Of a stretch of 35,210 bases of DNA, positions 18,901-29,631 are shown piece after piece. The position numbers and the translations under genes are program-made. Each line of letters opens with the position of its first letter. Position 1 is the stretch's first letter. The stretch covers positions 1 to 35,210 of the forward strand of contig JABANP010000534.1 in assembly GCA_013115135.1 (NCBI GenBank), written 5' to 3'. This DNA is from Perkinsus olseni. Taxonomy: Eukaryota; Perkinsozoa; Perkinsida; Perkinsidae. The notes under the pieces were generated by a model. It saw nothing but the letters and a program-made list of their open reading frames with translations. It had not been told where the DNA came from and searched no databases.

Positions 18901-20119
18901 TGATTGCGGCAGGTAAAACAACAACCCTGCTTCTCGCGTTCACCTTCATCACGATCGGTCTTGTCGGCCAGGCTATGCGGATCACAGCCAGTCCACTAGG
19001 GTGAGATGGAATCCACGCTACCACCCTTGTGTGGCGATGTTTGGGAACGAGCAGATTCTATTTTGTCTCAGTTTTATGATACTCACGGGGTGGGGTTACG
19101 CGCTGGGTGGTACTTGCGCTTGGGTTTTGGCATCGGATATCCTCTCAGCGGCAAACTGCAGGAGTAAAGTATCTGCTGGTGTCCTTCCGTGGGTCGCAGA
19201 GTCACCTTGAAGTCGTGGAGAGGGCTGTCGTGTTCCTATTCTCGTGTTGGTCTAAGACTGTATAGACGACATCGTGTATGGACGTGACATGTATCGACGT
19301 GACATGTAAAGACTAATAGTCTTTACTTAATAAAGGCGCTATGTATAATTTTTGTGGTGCGCAAATTTGTTGACAATAATTCGGTTTTACATAAATTGTC
19401 GATCGTAAATCAGGATCTCGATAAGTTTGGTTAGACTGTAAAAAACTGAGAAGATTGTAACGCATTCTGGATGCTTTCACAATTTGTTTCCATCATAGGA
19501 GGATAATTCTCATTGACAGTCGGACGGGGGTCGTCGATTTGCCAGGGATGGCTTTCCCTTCTTTCATCAGGCCCTCCTATCGAAGCGGCAGCGGTGGCGA
19601 TGCTGTACGTGTCCCTCGGGGTGATGCTCTTCATATCTAGCTATGTGGCTGGTGTGATTCGAGATCATTCCCGAGACTACCGACCTTGTCTACTATTCTT
19701 CACATCTCTATCATCCGCCGCTTGGGCCTGTGCCGCTGTAAGCATCACCATCATCAACTCGGGGGGATCAATCTATTTCTATCGTCACTTCGTTAAACTT
19801 GAAAGGGAGCTTGGCCGGGCGAGCCAGTCCAATCTCACCCGTAACGGAAATGATAATAGCCGGTGGCTAGGTTCTGCATTATTCGGCGATCAAAGGCTCC
19901 CTGTCGGTCGTGCGATCGGATGATGATTACTACGACGAAGGAACCGAGCCCGACGACGATCTCAGTGAGGAGACAGATGAGACGCCCTCTCGTGAGTGGA
20001 CTGTGCCTGTTCCTCAGTCGTCACTGGATTCTCATGCATCCGTGACTAAGTTCGTTCGGAAGGTACCCGAGGTGGTGGCGATGCTGCCGTATTATGGCAT
20101 TCTTCACGACGGCAGATAG
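15955..20119 (+). CDS. MFSD1-like major facilitator transporter, 523 aa, 12 exons
   Basis: Exons: 15955-16232, 16518-16604, 16659-16720, 17276-17377, 17594-17662, 17828-17969, 18313-18473, 18673-18747, 18913-19000, 19072-19163, 19571-19737, 19871-20119. They total 1572 nt, in frame, with every junction phase matching. The order follows MFSD1: TM1 (HLLICLYIPGAYFADSVLAA), TM3 (LGRVVFWTFLYILCVG), TM5 (GLVGSAFNAVLLSWYQ), TM7 (WVLWLALGLLYAAIFPFE), TM10 (GWGYALGGTCAWVLASD), TM11-12, then an acidic cytosolic tail (RSDDDYYDEG, EPDDDLSEETDE). In animals MFSD1 is a lysosomal dipeptide uniporter; location and substrate here are inferred. Length is slightly above the animal protein because of the tail. 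Exons 4-6 are the least certain. First ATG in the frame taken as start. A truncated copy lies just upstream. Confidence 0.85.
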
Positions 20120-20861
20120 ACGCCCGTATGTGATGAGCGGCGAATCCGAATTCAGTTCTGAGTAGAATGCCGTAGCGAGTTTTATTGAAATATTTTCCCT
20201 CGCGCTTCTTTTGAGTTTAAAATTGACGTCCAGAGAGGATGGCTCCGCCGGTCCGGCATTCGGACTGCCGCGTCTCATGCCAGGGCTTGCCGGTTTGACT
20301 GGAGACTAGAGTTTGCTTTTTCGACTGGGAGATTGTTCTCTGAAGCTTTTGTTGCGAACATCTCCGTCACAGGAATACTAGTGCGCTTCATGTATTCGTA
20401 ACACCTGCAACACCAAAATGATGTTGTACTACCGTATGTACTAAAGGCGAGCGACGGCGCTTTACTCGCCCGTCCCGTGATGCATTTCGCTCGTCCCTGG
20501 GTGGAAAATCTGCGGCCTTGTGATTTTGTGCGAGAAGATAGTCGCCCTTCTCTCGGTTTGCACTATCTCGTTGCAGTAGGTGTAGTTGTAGAACACAACA
20601 TAAGTAGATTGGGCTCATAGTGAACGAGATAGAGCAGATAGAAAGGTGGAGCAGTTGAGAGAATAGAGTGATAATGCGAGGCTAGTATGAGCACAGCTCC
20701 ATTGTGTTATGTAGACAGTGCAGGTTGTCGCCGAGAAATAGTCAGTTTGAGGGAAGACAGAAATACAGAATGCTGAAGAAATTCAATATCGCAATGAAGT
20801 CGAACCATTTTGAATTTTGTGACACGAATGCCTTCATGCAGGTTTGCCGTTGCACAATCAA
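20120..20861. other. Intergenic
   Basis: No gene recognised between the transporter stop and the next start. Short frames on the - strand (20388-20618) have no protein-like features I trust. Confidence 0.4.
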
Positions 20862-22036
20862 ATGCCGTCAAGAGCGTTCTCCATCGTCACCTCGGCTGCT
20901 GCAATTCTTTCGAGCTTACACCGAGGCAATGCTATCAGGACAGCTGCTGCCGGAACCCTCGCGGATGTAAGAACGTTCAGAATACGAGATGCTCGTCATC
21001 ATCGCCGTATCGCTGCCTGCCATTGGTCTTCAACACTGTCCGCAAAGCGGACCTGGCACACTAGGGTTAGCATTTCACTTGGCCGGGAACAATTTTTTGC
21101 GGTTAATACCTTGTTCTCGCGATTGACGAATCGATTTACGCTGTGAGTAACGGTCGACGGTGCTCATTTTTTGTGTTACGAATGTGCCTGTCGGAGATAA
21201 GACTCCGTCTACGATCTCGCTGGCTCGCGAACCAGACAGTGGGAAGCGACGCAAGCAAGCAAGCCCCAGAGGGGCGAGACCATCCCAGGGGATGGAGAGC
21301 CTCGATGGCTGACCCTCATTGTAGGAGCTGTACTTGGTCAGTCGCTAACCACTGTCTTCCGATCCGAGACTCTTGAATATATTTTTCCGGAGAATGATTC
21401 ATTACTCCTTTTTCGTTACTCAGGATTTCCCACCGTATCAAGATTGGTCCTTTTTCAATACCGCCAAGAACTTCACTCACTGTATCTACAGCAATCGGAA
21501 GTCAAAGTCAGGAGACTACGCGTCGCTGTATTTCACCGTTAACGAGACAAACGCGCGCCTACAGCGACTCAGCTGCCCGATAAAGGGGGAACTACCTGCG
21601 TTCAGAATAGCGTGGGAAAATTAGATTATCATGATCGTCGTGATGGCCGTGCTCTTTCAGTTACATAGATGATACGGTGGTTTCTCTCGAGCTCTATGCT
21701 CAGCCAGGAGTTTTCTCTATCACTGATCCTGATTCCCTTGGTCACCTAAATGACATTGTATCGCCAGTTCTGCTGACCGATGCTTCGGTGTTGCTTGAAG
21801 AACAGAGAAAACTGTACTCGGCTGCTGGCAGGGCGGCAACTTCCAGTAAGATAGCCGTCCGGGCCAAGCAGCTGCAAGGTGCAGACAAAAGTGCGATTAA
21901 GGGAGTTTGTTCGGGCGTTATCAAGAGTTTGAAGGAAGTAGACAGGACTGGTCCGACCTTCAATTTTTCACAATTGTGCGACAAGTTCGACTTTCTTGCC
22001 GAGCAGGCTCAGGATTTGGACACCACAAAATCATAG
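20862..22036 (+). CDS. Probable secreted hypothetical protein, 222 aa, three exons
   Basis: Exon 1 (20862-20966) starts MPSRAFSIVTSAAAILSSL, a plausible signal peptide (or mitochondrial presequence), and ends GAT|GTAAGA. Exon 2 (21424-21611) follows TTCGTTACTCAG; it is rich in aromatic residues (FPPYQDWSFFNTAKNF) and has the only clear N-glycosylation sequons (NFT, NET). Exon 3 (21661-22036) follows GCTCTTTCAG, carries the split alanine codon and continues to TAG, with a helical Lys/Ala/Ser segment (AATSSKIAVRAKQLQG) and NFSQLCDKFDFLAEQAQD. Total 669 nt, phases consistent. No family recognised. The 457-nt first intron might hide another exon; a frame at about 21270-21330 encodes a hydrophobic WLTLIVGAVLG. 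Confidence 0.55.
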
Positions 22037-22774
22037 CCAACGGAGGGCTTGAGGCTCCGAAGACTCAAAGCTTGCGTTTTGCAGGCCGCGAATCTCGTCC
22101 TGTGTAGTAGTCGTCTCCGAAGTTTAGTAATTTATCAAAGTTATTGTTCGTCGATAATTGTTCGTCGTTGATTGAAGATCGACAGCATGAAGGATGATGA
22201 ATGTGATGTTGTGTATAGCCGTCGATGCTCTTGTGTTGAACTCACGTACTTGCGTCGCGGTGCCACGAAGTGGGTTAATCATGTTCATGTTCTCGACCCA
22301 TTCGCAGCTCAGGTACTTTAATCTCGAAGGTGTGAGCACCGCCGAGGATTTCTTTCACCGTGCAGTTACTTTTCACGTTCGACGCAGGAAAATCTTCTTC
22401 TGTGACAATACTCTGTAACTGTTTATCACTTTCATCAAGCGGCGAGCCATACGTCAGGGAGGTTGCCTTGCCAGACTGTTTGACCCAGACCTACACCTAC
22501 CTCTGAGGGGACTCCCGCCTAGGAGTTCAGAAGATCTCGGCTTCCTTTGTGTTCGCCAATCATAGCGGACCGGTAAAGATTGAATCGATCGCATCTTTGG
22601 CAAAGATTCTTTGCTCGCCACTGTTGCAGTGTGCAACCCTCTGTAATGGAGTGTTGGGTTCCTGAAGGTCTGCCATCCGATTTCGAAACAAGTTTATGCG
22701 TGGCGAAGGGATTGGAATCTACACCATTTCCAGCCAAAATAATAACCATAGCCCTGGCTTATTAAGCCATAATA
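22037..22774. other. Intergenic
   Basis: No gene recognised. Short frames on both strands (for example 22194-22418 +, 22519-22749 -) lack features. A direct ttattgttcgtcg / ttgttcgtcg repeat occurs near 22145-22165. Confidence 0.35.
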
Positions 22775-23174
22775 AACCCCAGAGCAATTTAATAAAACCC
22801 CAGAGCAATTTAATAAAGCCCAGAGCAATTTAATAAACCCCAGAGCAATTTAATAAAGGCCAGAGCAATTTAATAAAGGCCAGAGCAATTTAATAAAGGC
22901 CAGAGCAATTTAATAAAGGCCAGAGCAATTTAATAAAGGCCAGAGCAATTTAATAAAGGCCAGAGCAATTTAATAAAGGCCAGAGCAATTTAATAAAGGC
23001 CAGAGCAATTTAATAAAGGCCAGAGCAATTTAATAAAGGCCAGAGCAATGTAATAAACCCCAGAGCAATTTAATAAAGGCCAGAGCAATTTAATAAAGGC
23101 CAGAGCAATTTAATAAAGGCCAGAGCAATTTAATAAACCCCGGAGCAATTTAATAAAGGCCAGAGCAATTTAAT
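22775..23174. repeat. Tandem array, 20 units of 20 bp
   Basis: Unit CCAGAGCAATTTAATAAAGG repeated 20 times, nearly perfect. Most units end GG; some, mainly at the edges, end CC; one has caatGtaa and the first is 21 bp. Every unit contains AATAAA. The last unit runs into ATGAAAGTTTCAT, the first of a palindrome cluster. Confidence 0.97.
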
Positions 23175-23231
23175 GAAAGTTTCATTATGAAACCCGAAGA
23201 ATCGAAGTTCGATTCCTGCGCATTGCAATGC
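23173..23231. repeat. Palindrome cluster flanking the tandem array
   Basis: ATGAAA-G-TTTCAT (23173-23185) overlaps GTTTCAT-T-ATGAAAC (23179-23193); then GAATCGAA-G-TTCGATTC (23199-23215), which contains a B-box-like GTTCGATTCC, and GCATTGCAATGC (23220-23231). Confidence 0.9.
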
Positions 23232-23368
23232 TGTGCAGGCACCTGTGTTGCGGCCAGCTAGCCCTGCTAGCAGTGCTACTGCAGTCTTATCCAACGACTC
23301 TTGCCTGTGATGCTCTGGCCGTTACGTTACGTAACTTTCATGCTGATAGTCCTTGCAACCCGACCCAA

Positions 23369-23474
23369 GTGAGCGGGGCGTTCCCCGAAAAATACGGAAA
23401 AAGCCTGTGCCGGGGTTCGAACCCGGGAACTTTGCGTCGAGCTCGAAATTTTTTTTCGGGCGCCCTTAAGGCAG
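23369..23474 (-). other. Intron-like element with antisense tRNA T-arm
   Basis: Bounded by a GTGAGC donor-like start and a TTAAGGCAG acceptor-like end, with GAAAAATACGG and the T-arm-like CCGGGGTTCGAACCCGG at 23410-23426 (perfect T-stem when read antisense). The flanking sequence was not resolved into exons, so the splicing role is inferred from similarity to the introns at 9773 and 11771. Confidence 0.45.
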
Positions 23475-23486
23475 GTACTCCAGACG

Positions 23487-23570
23487 GGCGCTAATTTTTC
23501 TCTCATCGGCGCTAAACTTTCTCTGCTAGGCGCTATTCTTTTTCTCATTGGCGCTAATTTCTTCGACCTC
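23487..23570. repeat. Four imperfect 21-bp tandem repeats
   Basis: GGCGCTA recurs at 23487, 23508, 23529 and 23550, exactly 21 nt apart, each followed by a T-rich atttttctctcat-like tail. On the - strand this would encode a 7-residue repeat (xLAPxRE-like). Confidence 0.85.
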
Positions 23571-24740
23571 AGATATAAATATAACGAAGTCTAGTAAGTT
23601 AACACGGCTGTAGAGCGAGCGTGTTCGTAGCTCGGATGTATGACTGGTTGGCGTTAAAAAAGAAGACCAGGACCGAATTCCGCAAATCTGTTTTCTGTCA
23701 AGTATGTCGTATACACGTGTCTACTCACAGAGTCTATAACCTGCTATGTCCTTCTCCTATACCACTAGATATACGAGTAAGAGGCGAGCGAGAAGTGTAC
23801 GAAAATATGGGGTAAAACGTCCATGTAAAAATTTCCGAGATATTTGATCACAATCACCAAATACGCGTGCAAAATTTTTATCGTTTGGAAGATTGATCAT
23901 ATCAAGTCTTCCATAAAACCTCTCAGATTCTGGCTACTCACAGTATTACTTATCCACAGCAAGTTCTACGTGTACCATGACGACGCACTAAATGTCAGTG
24001 TAGTCTATCTAAATGTACGCCAAACTCTTCCGTAAACCGTTCTACAAATTGGGATAAAACGGTACTGCGTAATTTCCTCCAACGATGTGGCGGGTTACAA
24101 CGTTCAAACGCGTAAATTTTTCCGACTCAAGCAGTGATTGTTAAAACGTTCATCGAGATGTTCAGAGAAATCAACCCCAAATATCTCGGAATATTTTCCA
24201 TATTTTGTCACAATTTTTTGCTGAAACTTCAGTAGTACAGATGACTTATAGTCGGAGTTGTAGGATGACTGATACTCCTTTAACTAATCGTGCTCATTCG
24301 CCCGACAACAACGATAGTCTATACTATAATAACTCGACGGTCCTCGTTTGTCACAAACGGTTTGTGTTCTTCGCTATTAAGGTCTCTGAATTCGTAAAGC
24401 CAGACCGTACGAAACTGGGACCGTCTTGCCGTGATTCACATTATGTGATAATCACATTGTGATTCACACATCAACCCTACGAATGAGATCGAGTTTGGCT
24501 CGGCCACTACGGTCCCCACTGTTTCCCATGGATCGCACTTATCTGTAATCCCCTCAACTTATTCCTTCCAATACTGGGATGCGGCTCGGCCTGTTGGCCT
24601 CTCAGCCGCTTTCACGCCAACTGGTCCACCGAAACCGGACCCCGGCAGGGGGACCCCGGCGCAATGAAGTCACGATGCGACCCACAGCCGCATCGTAATC
24701 TTCATGTTCCGTTTCAGTGCCGCAGCTAGGTGCTTGCCTT
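23571..24740. other. A/T-rich then GC-rich intergenic DNA
   Basis: 23600-24470 is A/T-rich with no gene seen; recurring ggataaaacg/ggtaaaacg phrases occur at about 23811, 24051 and 16858. From 24480 to 24720 composition shifts to GC-rich and includes a GATGCG/CGCATC inverted repeat, probably the untranslated 3' part of the retroelement fragment that follows. Confidence 0.35.
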
Positions 24741-25082
24741 TCAATAGAATATCGCCAGAGGAAGGCACGCACTTGTACGAAGATTGATCATGCGGTAAAG
24801 CTCAGAGCGGGGCCGGTGCCACGGGAGGCAGTGAAAAGGAAGGTGAAGGAAATCCTTTTCCTCCCCTGAGTCACAGTAGAGGCATACGCCTGAACTACCT
24901 TCGAGCTTCTTACGCGAATAGCGCTGGCCGTTCCTTCCACTAACAAGCTTCCACACCCCACTGTGCGCATCAAGTTCACAGAGTAGCCGGAGAGCAGACG
25001 CTGTGGGAACAAAATAGCGGAAAGAACAGCCTAAAGATCGCACCTCAGAATCAAAGACCGCATCACATCGACTGTGGCACAA
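24741..25082 (-). mobile_element. Non-LTR retrotransposon C-terminal relic (zf-RVT-like)
   Basis: The - strand frame of 113 codons ends in a motif typical of the C-terminal zinc knuckle of non-LTR retrotransposon polyproteins: CLYCDSGEEKDFLHLPFHC, i.e. C-x2-C-x9-H-x4-C, followed by W and arginine-rich sequence (PWHRPRSEL). The region upstream on the same strand (25083-25480) shows broken frames with similar codon character, consistent with a degenerate element. The assignment rests on this one motif; no reverse transcriptase core was seen. Confidence 0.4.
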
Positions 25083-26651
25083 TCACTGTGCTATCAGCGG
25101 GACCTGGCCGCTTCCAGGGCGTCTCGAGTGAAAAGGTACTTGCAGTTTAGCCTCGATACCGTGAGCCTAGGCAGTTCGCATGGCCACACCAGCCTTTGAG
25201 TTACCGATGCTATCTTTGGAAGGTGTATACACCAGCTTCAGTATGGCCTTCAGCCTGCTGCCCAAACGCCTCATCACGAGACGGGTTAACGCACAGCCGG
25301 AGTCGCGATTGTCGGTCGATCAATCGCCTTCGTGATGCCGACAAGGTCGGCTTCAAACCTCCTAACTTCATCCGACTAAATTCACCGCGACCCCTCCCCA
25401 TTGAAGCTTTTAAGGACGTATACTTACAACGTCGGTCCAATTGGGTCTTCCGAGAGGTTTCGATCTACAAGGGGCTGATATAGCCCCTGTGCTCACTTCG
25501 CCCAATTTCAACTACACTCTCAATCGCATAGTTTCGCTACCGGTGTGAACATGCGCACAAGCGCGAACGAGCTACAGAACTCCGGAGCGAAGCGACGGGT
25601 TCTGCTAGCTTGTGTCAATGACTCGACTCGACTCAAAACTTATACCCAGGATTCACGGACATTAACCCATAGCCCTATACACGGCGCGCGTAAGGACCGC
25701 CCGAGAACCCATGACCAGCAGCACAGAGCCTCACCTGATATGACAATTGCGGGGTCAGCTTCACATTGGCTGCTGATGGATGGCTTGTTGACTGAGCAGC
25801 GATGCTGCCAGCAACGCCTCGTGGGGGTCGTCAGTTGCAACTCGTCACGGCCCTCGAGTTGAGGGGAGTGAGTTGTGCCCACTGGACATCTATACTGGTA
25901 AAGAAAAGAAGTTTGAGACGCAAGTTATCGTGATAACGCATATGAGGAGGTTGTATGAGGATGTGCATTGACATGGACGTGCCACTACCGGTCACCAGGA
26001 AGGGGGACGCACGTCGTGCGTGTGTGTCAAGTTCGGTCTATATTTTGTAGCCGGGGCGACGCGTATAGGCCTGAGAGTGATGAATGAATCGGCCATGGAC
26101 GCAGCTGTCGACTGACAGCCGACAGTGCTCAAATCTTGGATTTCTTGAAGTCTCCTGCTGACCACTACCCGTATGCGGATAGTCCCCTGTTCTAAACCGG
26201 CCCGGGCCAGTTCTTTGTTTTATTGCGGAAGATCTGCAACCTTGTTTGAATCACCACCGTTCTTGCTTAACAATTCCTCTGGCTGAACGAGCGAGTCTGC
26301 TATGCTTGACTATTGCCATCTTGCTTAGATTGGCACCATCACCCACCGATCGCATCTATTAGTTCCTTCACTGTAACGCTCGAAGATACTACATGATGGG
26401 AAGATACACTTATGATTCCAGTCGTGAGCATGTCGATTCCTCCAACCACGGGACTGTCACGCACTGTCCTCCGTGCTGGCCTTTTCGACTGATCCCTCAC
26501 GGAGATGCACTGTCTATTCCCCGAGCGCAGCGAGGGACATGGTCCCTCTGACTAAGAGCTAGAGAACCCCCGGAGCGAAGCGACGGGTTCTGCTAGTTTA
26601 TTAAAAGTGTTGCCTACGCTTTTCCGTCGAGCTCCGCTTTTTCTCGTAACG
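25083..26651. other. Degenerate retroelement DNA and upstream region of CSC1
   Basis: No intact gene. A roughly 40-bp motif with core GGAGCGAAGCGACGGGTTCT occurs twice, at 25569-25608 and 26556-26596. A hairpin GAGGGAC-ATG-GTCCCTC lies at 26532-26548 just before the second copy. CGACTGACAGCCGACAGT near 26108-26125 is another imperfect dyad. Confidence 0.4.
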
Positions 26652-29442
26652 ATGGTCGAGCTCCAGGTAAGATCTTCTAGAAACGCCCCTAGACAGCCTT
26701 CTGAACACAGGAGTGCTTTGTGGCTCCGTATTGAAGAGGTCGAAGTAATCGACAGTTTAATCGACTGTGGATGCCCACTCGTCTAAGGGTCACCGAAACA
26801 TGCCTACCTTAGGGTCCCTTGACTCTCGCTCATATCTTAGGCTGGGATACTCGTACACCTGTTCACGCTCTCTTGCGCTCCCCAGGGTGCCGCGGTACTC
26901 TTGTTGATCTGGTGAAATTTTCGTTTGCCCTGGCCGACCTGGGCTGCTCAACTCGAGCCGAGCCTCTCTCTCGTCGAAGAGGTTACAGTCGCAGTTGTAG
27001 CATAAATTGCCCGAGCATCAGTTTGTTGTTGTTTCTCCTTGTAATTGGATGTCAGACACCCCGTCACCAACCCCTACACCCCGGTCCCGAAGAGGTGGGC
27101 GGCGAGGCGGTCCTCCTGTCCTTCGCCATCTACATCGGTATCTTTACAGCCCTGGTAATACTCTATACCATCCTTCGTCCACGTCTATCTAGACTCTATC
27201 AACCCCGTAAGTATATAGAGGAGCTGCAGTGCACACTCTCATCGAGAGCGTTTGCAACCTTTGGGAGCTGGATACCGGGCGCCATCAAGATCACAGACGA
27301 AGAGCTGTTCGCTGATGCTGGTCTTGACGCAGTGGCTTTCATACGTCTACTCCGACTGGGTACGAAGGTGGCCCTTGTAGGCTGCTTCAACGCCATCTAT
27401 CTACTACCAATATATAAGTACCAAGGAGAGGGAGCTGATGACGCTCTCGATCAGCACAGTTTGGGACATCTTCCGAATGGTAGTAGGGCTATGTGGGCGA
27501 CATTGGTCGCCTCCTATGTAATATTTTCCTGGACCTTGTTTTTGGTCTATCGTGAGTTCTCCTGGTATCTTCGCAAGAGGCATGAGTTCATGGCCAGAGA
27601 CACCGTTGCGAATTACACTGTCTTCGTGCGCTGCATCCCGGAGAATCTTAGGTCGAACCACAAATTACGCGAGTATTTCGAAGATATCACCCCCGGACAG
27701 GTTGCAGATGTCCGGGTGGCATTAGACGTCGATGAGTTGGAGAAGGAAGTTGACGAGAGAGAATCTTTGATACCTAATTTGGAGCATGCCTATAATCTGC
27801 TGGAGCAGAAAGGGGTTCGACAGCAGACGCGGAAACCACTGTGCTCGAAAAATAAGTTCGACACAATCACTATGCTAGAGGCCCAGTTGGCCTCCCTTAA
27901 CCGGTATATATCAAAAACGATTGATGACGCCAAGGCCTTCCAGGAGGAGGCGGCGTCTGACGAAGAGGAGAAGGTTCATAAGGGCTTCGAGATGGCTGAT
28001 GTGACACGCCTAGTGCCGCTGATTCCGTTGAGCAAGATAACATCATCGAAAACCTTCCGGGTGCGCTCTGCTGGCTTCATAACGTTCAGGACTCTTCAGT
28101 CCACTATGATAGCCCTGCAGATGCTCCTGCATTGTGAGCCTTTCAAGCTCTGTACGGAGCCCACACCCTTACCGGACGACGTGTATTGGTCGAATGTTGG
28201 TATGCCTCATCTCCACCAGCAAATCGGTCTACTGGTCTCCTTGGCCGCCACTATCGCTCTGTGTATTTTCTGGACTATTCCCGTTGCCTTCGTAGCGTCT
28301 ATTTCCAACGTATCCTTTCTAAAGGAGGAACTACCCTTCCTTGAGGACGCCGTAGAAGCCTGGCCCGCGATGGACATTCTACTGCAGCAGGTGTCACCAA
28401 TTGCCCTGTCGATCTTGAACGCTTTGCTGCCGGTGTTTCTGATGCTCTTCTCGAAATGGGAGGGTCACATCTCCCTGGCGACTCTGAATGCCTCCCTCTT
28501 CGGCAAGCTTGCTCTGTTCTTTATAATACAGACCTTCTTTGTGAGTGCCATCGCCAGCAGTTTGATGGCGAGTCTGAAGGACCTCACCGAGGAGCCTCTG
28601 GAGACGTTGCAGACCATCCTCGCCACCAACCTGCCACAACAGGCCAACTACTTCATCTCCTTTGTCTTCGTCCAGATCGGCCTCGACCTCGGTCTGGAGC
28701 TCATCCGGCTAGTCCCCGCAGTGACAGCTCTGTTGAGGAAGTGGCTCGGTCCCAACCTCTCTGAGAAGGAGCGTAGTCGCCCGTGGTTAGGGTTGAAGCC
28801 ACTGAGTTTCCCAGTGGATCTGGAGCAGCCCAAATTGGTATCTACCGTTATGCTGTTCTTTATGATTCTCTTCGTGTACTCGGTTATGTCGCCCATCACC
28901 AGCTTCGTGATGGCGTTTGCCTTCACGACCTACGCGCTAGTCTACAAGATTGAGTACGCCTCGGTCTACGACCCGTCGAATGATACCGGTGGCCAGCTCT
29001 GGTCGAGGGCCATCCGATTCATCATCGCCTGCGCGGTCATAGCCCAGTTCACCGTGATGACGGTTTTGGCTATTAAGGAAGGCCCGGTCGTGTCACCACT
29101 GATGCTGCCGCTCTTCATTGGGACCATTCTGTTTTGGATGTATCTGGAGCAGCGCCACTTCATAGCGGCATCTTTCCTCCCGGCTAAGACCTGCGTCGAG
29201 GTCGATAAGCAGCGGCTCGCCAAGGGCTTTAATGCTGAGGTTTGGGATGGCTGTTACAACCCTATCGCTATGCGAAAGAGGAATAGCTCAGCCTGAAGTC
29301 CCTGATAGTATTCGGGAACTCCCTGGAAAGAGACGACGACGACGATCTCGAGTCTGTGGGTACGCCTAGGGATGCTGCGGCAAAGAGGAAGGCTGAGAGC
29401 CCGACTGAGCCCGACTACTACCGAATCTGCTACTATAAATGA
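26652..29442 (+). CDS. CSC1: CSC1/OSCA/TMEM63-family mechanosensitive cation channel
   Basis: Calcium-permeable channel family gated by membrane tension or hyperosmolality (DUF221, RSN1_7TM). The long frame has no Met near its start, so I propose a first exon ATGGTCGAGCTCCAG (26652-26666, MVELQ) before a perfect CAG|GTAAGA donor, joined in phase 0 to 27056 after a pyrimidine-rich acceptor. TM0 is about residues 23-42 (LLSFAIYIGIFTALVILYTI), TM1-2 follow, the cytosolic RRM-like PHM7 domain runs from about TVFVRCIPE (193) to GFITFRT (345), and the conserved 7-TM part follows, with SKWEGH, ATNLPQQANYF and the family hallmark near DTGGQLW. The frame reads to 29296; a charged frame at 29309-29442 (ERDDDDDLESVG) suggests a spliced tail (donor GGCT|GTTACA at 29252), giving 781 aa. 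Unspliced it would be 751 aa. Confidence 0.92.
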
Positions 29443-29631
29443 AAGTGATGGGAAGTTATAATTATTATTGTCTCTCTACTTATTTTCATGTGCTCGTTCG
29501 TTCGTGTAATCCTATGCGTAGTTACCTGAGTGTATCTGTTTCATCTGTTAGTAGGAGTTGCTGTGTTTGTCCTAACCGGGAATTGAACCCGGGATCTCGA
29601 CGTGGACGGGGAAGTCGCAGTTCGTTTTTTC
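29443..29631. other. CSC1-sideroflexin intergenic with antisense T-arm
   Basis: Only about 190 nt separate the two genes on the same strand. CCGGGAATTGAACCCGG at 29577-29593 is again an antisense tRNA T-arm. The stretch 29550-29620 begins GTTAG and ends GTCGCAG, so it could be a 5' UTR intron of the sideroflexin gene. Confidence 0.4.

Noticed and set aside
20810..21064. Cysteine-rich peptide-like frame (CCNSFELTPRQC...)
   Set aside because: Overlaps exon 1 and intron 1 of the secreted protein gene in another frame, lacks a signal peptide; the cysteines come from TGC-rich sequence of the real exon.
22775..23174. CRISPR array
   Set aside because: Units are contiguous without unique spacers; it is a simple tandem satellite in a eukaryotic sequence.
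28394..28926. Open frames on the - strand opposite the CSC1 gene
   Set aside because: Shadow frames of a strongly conserved + strand protein.
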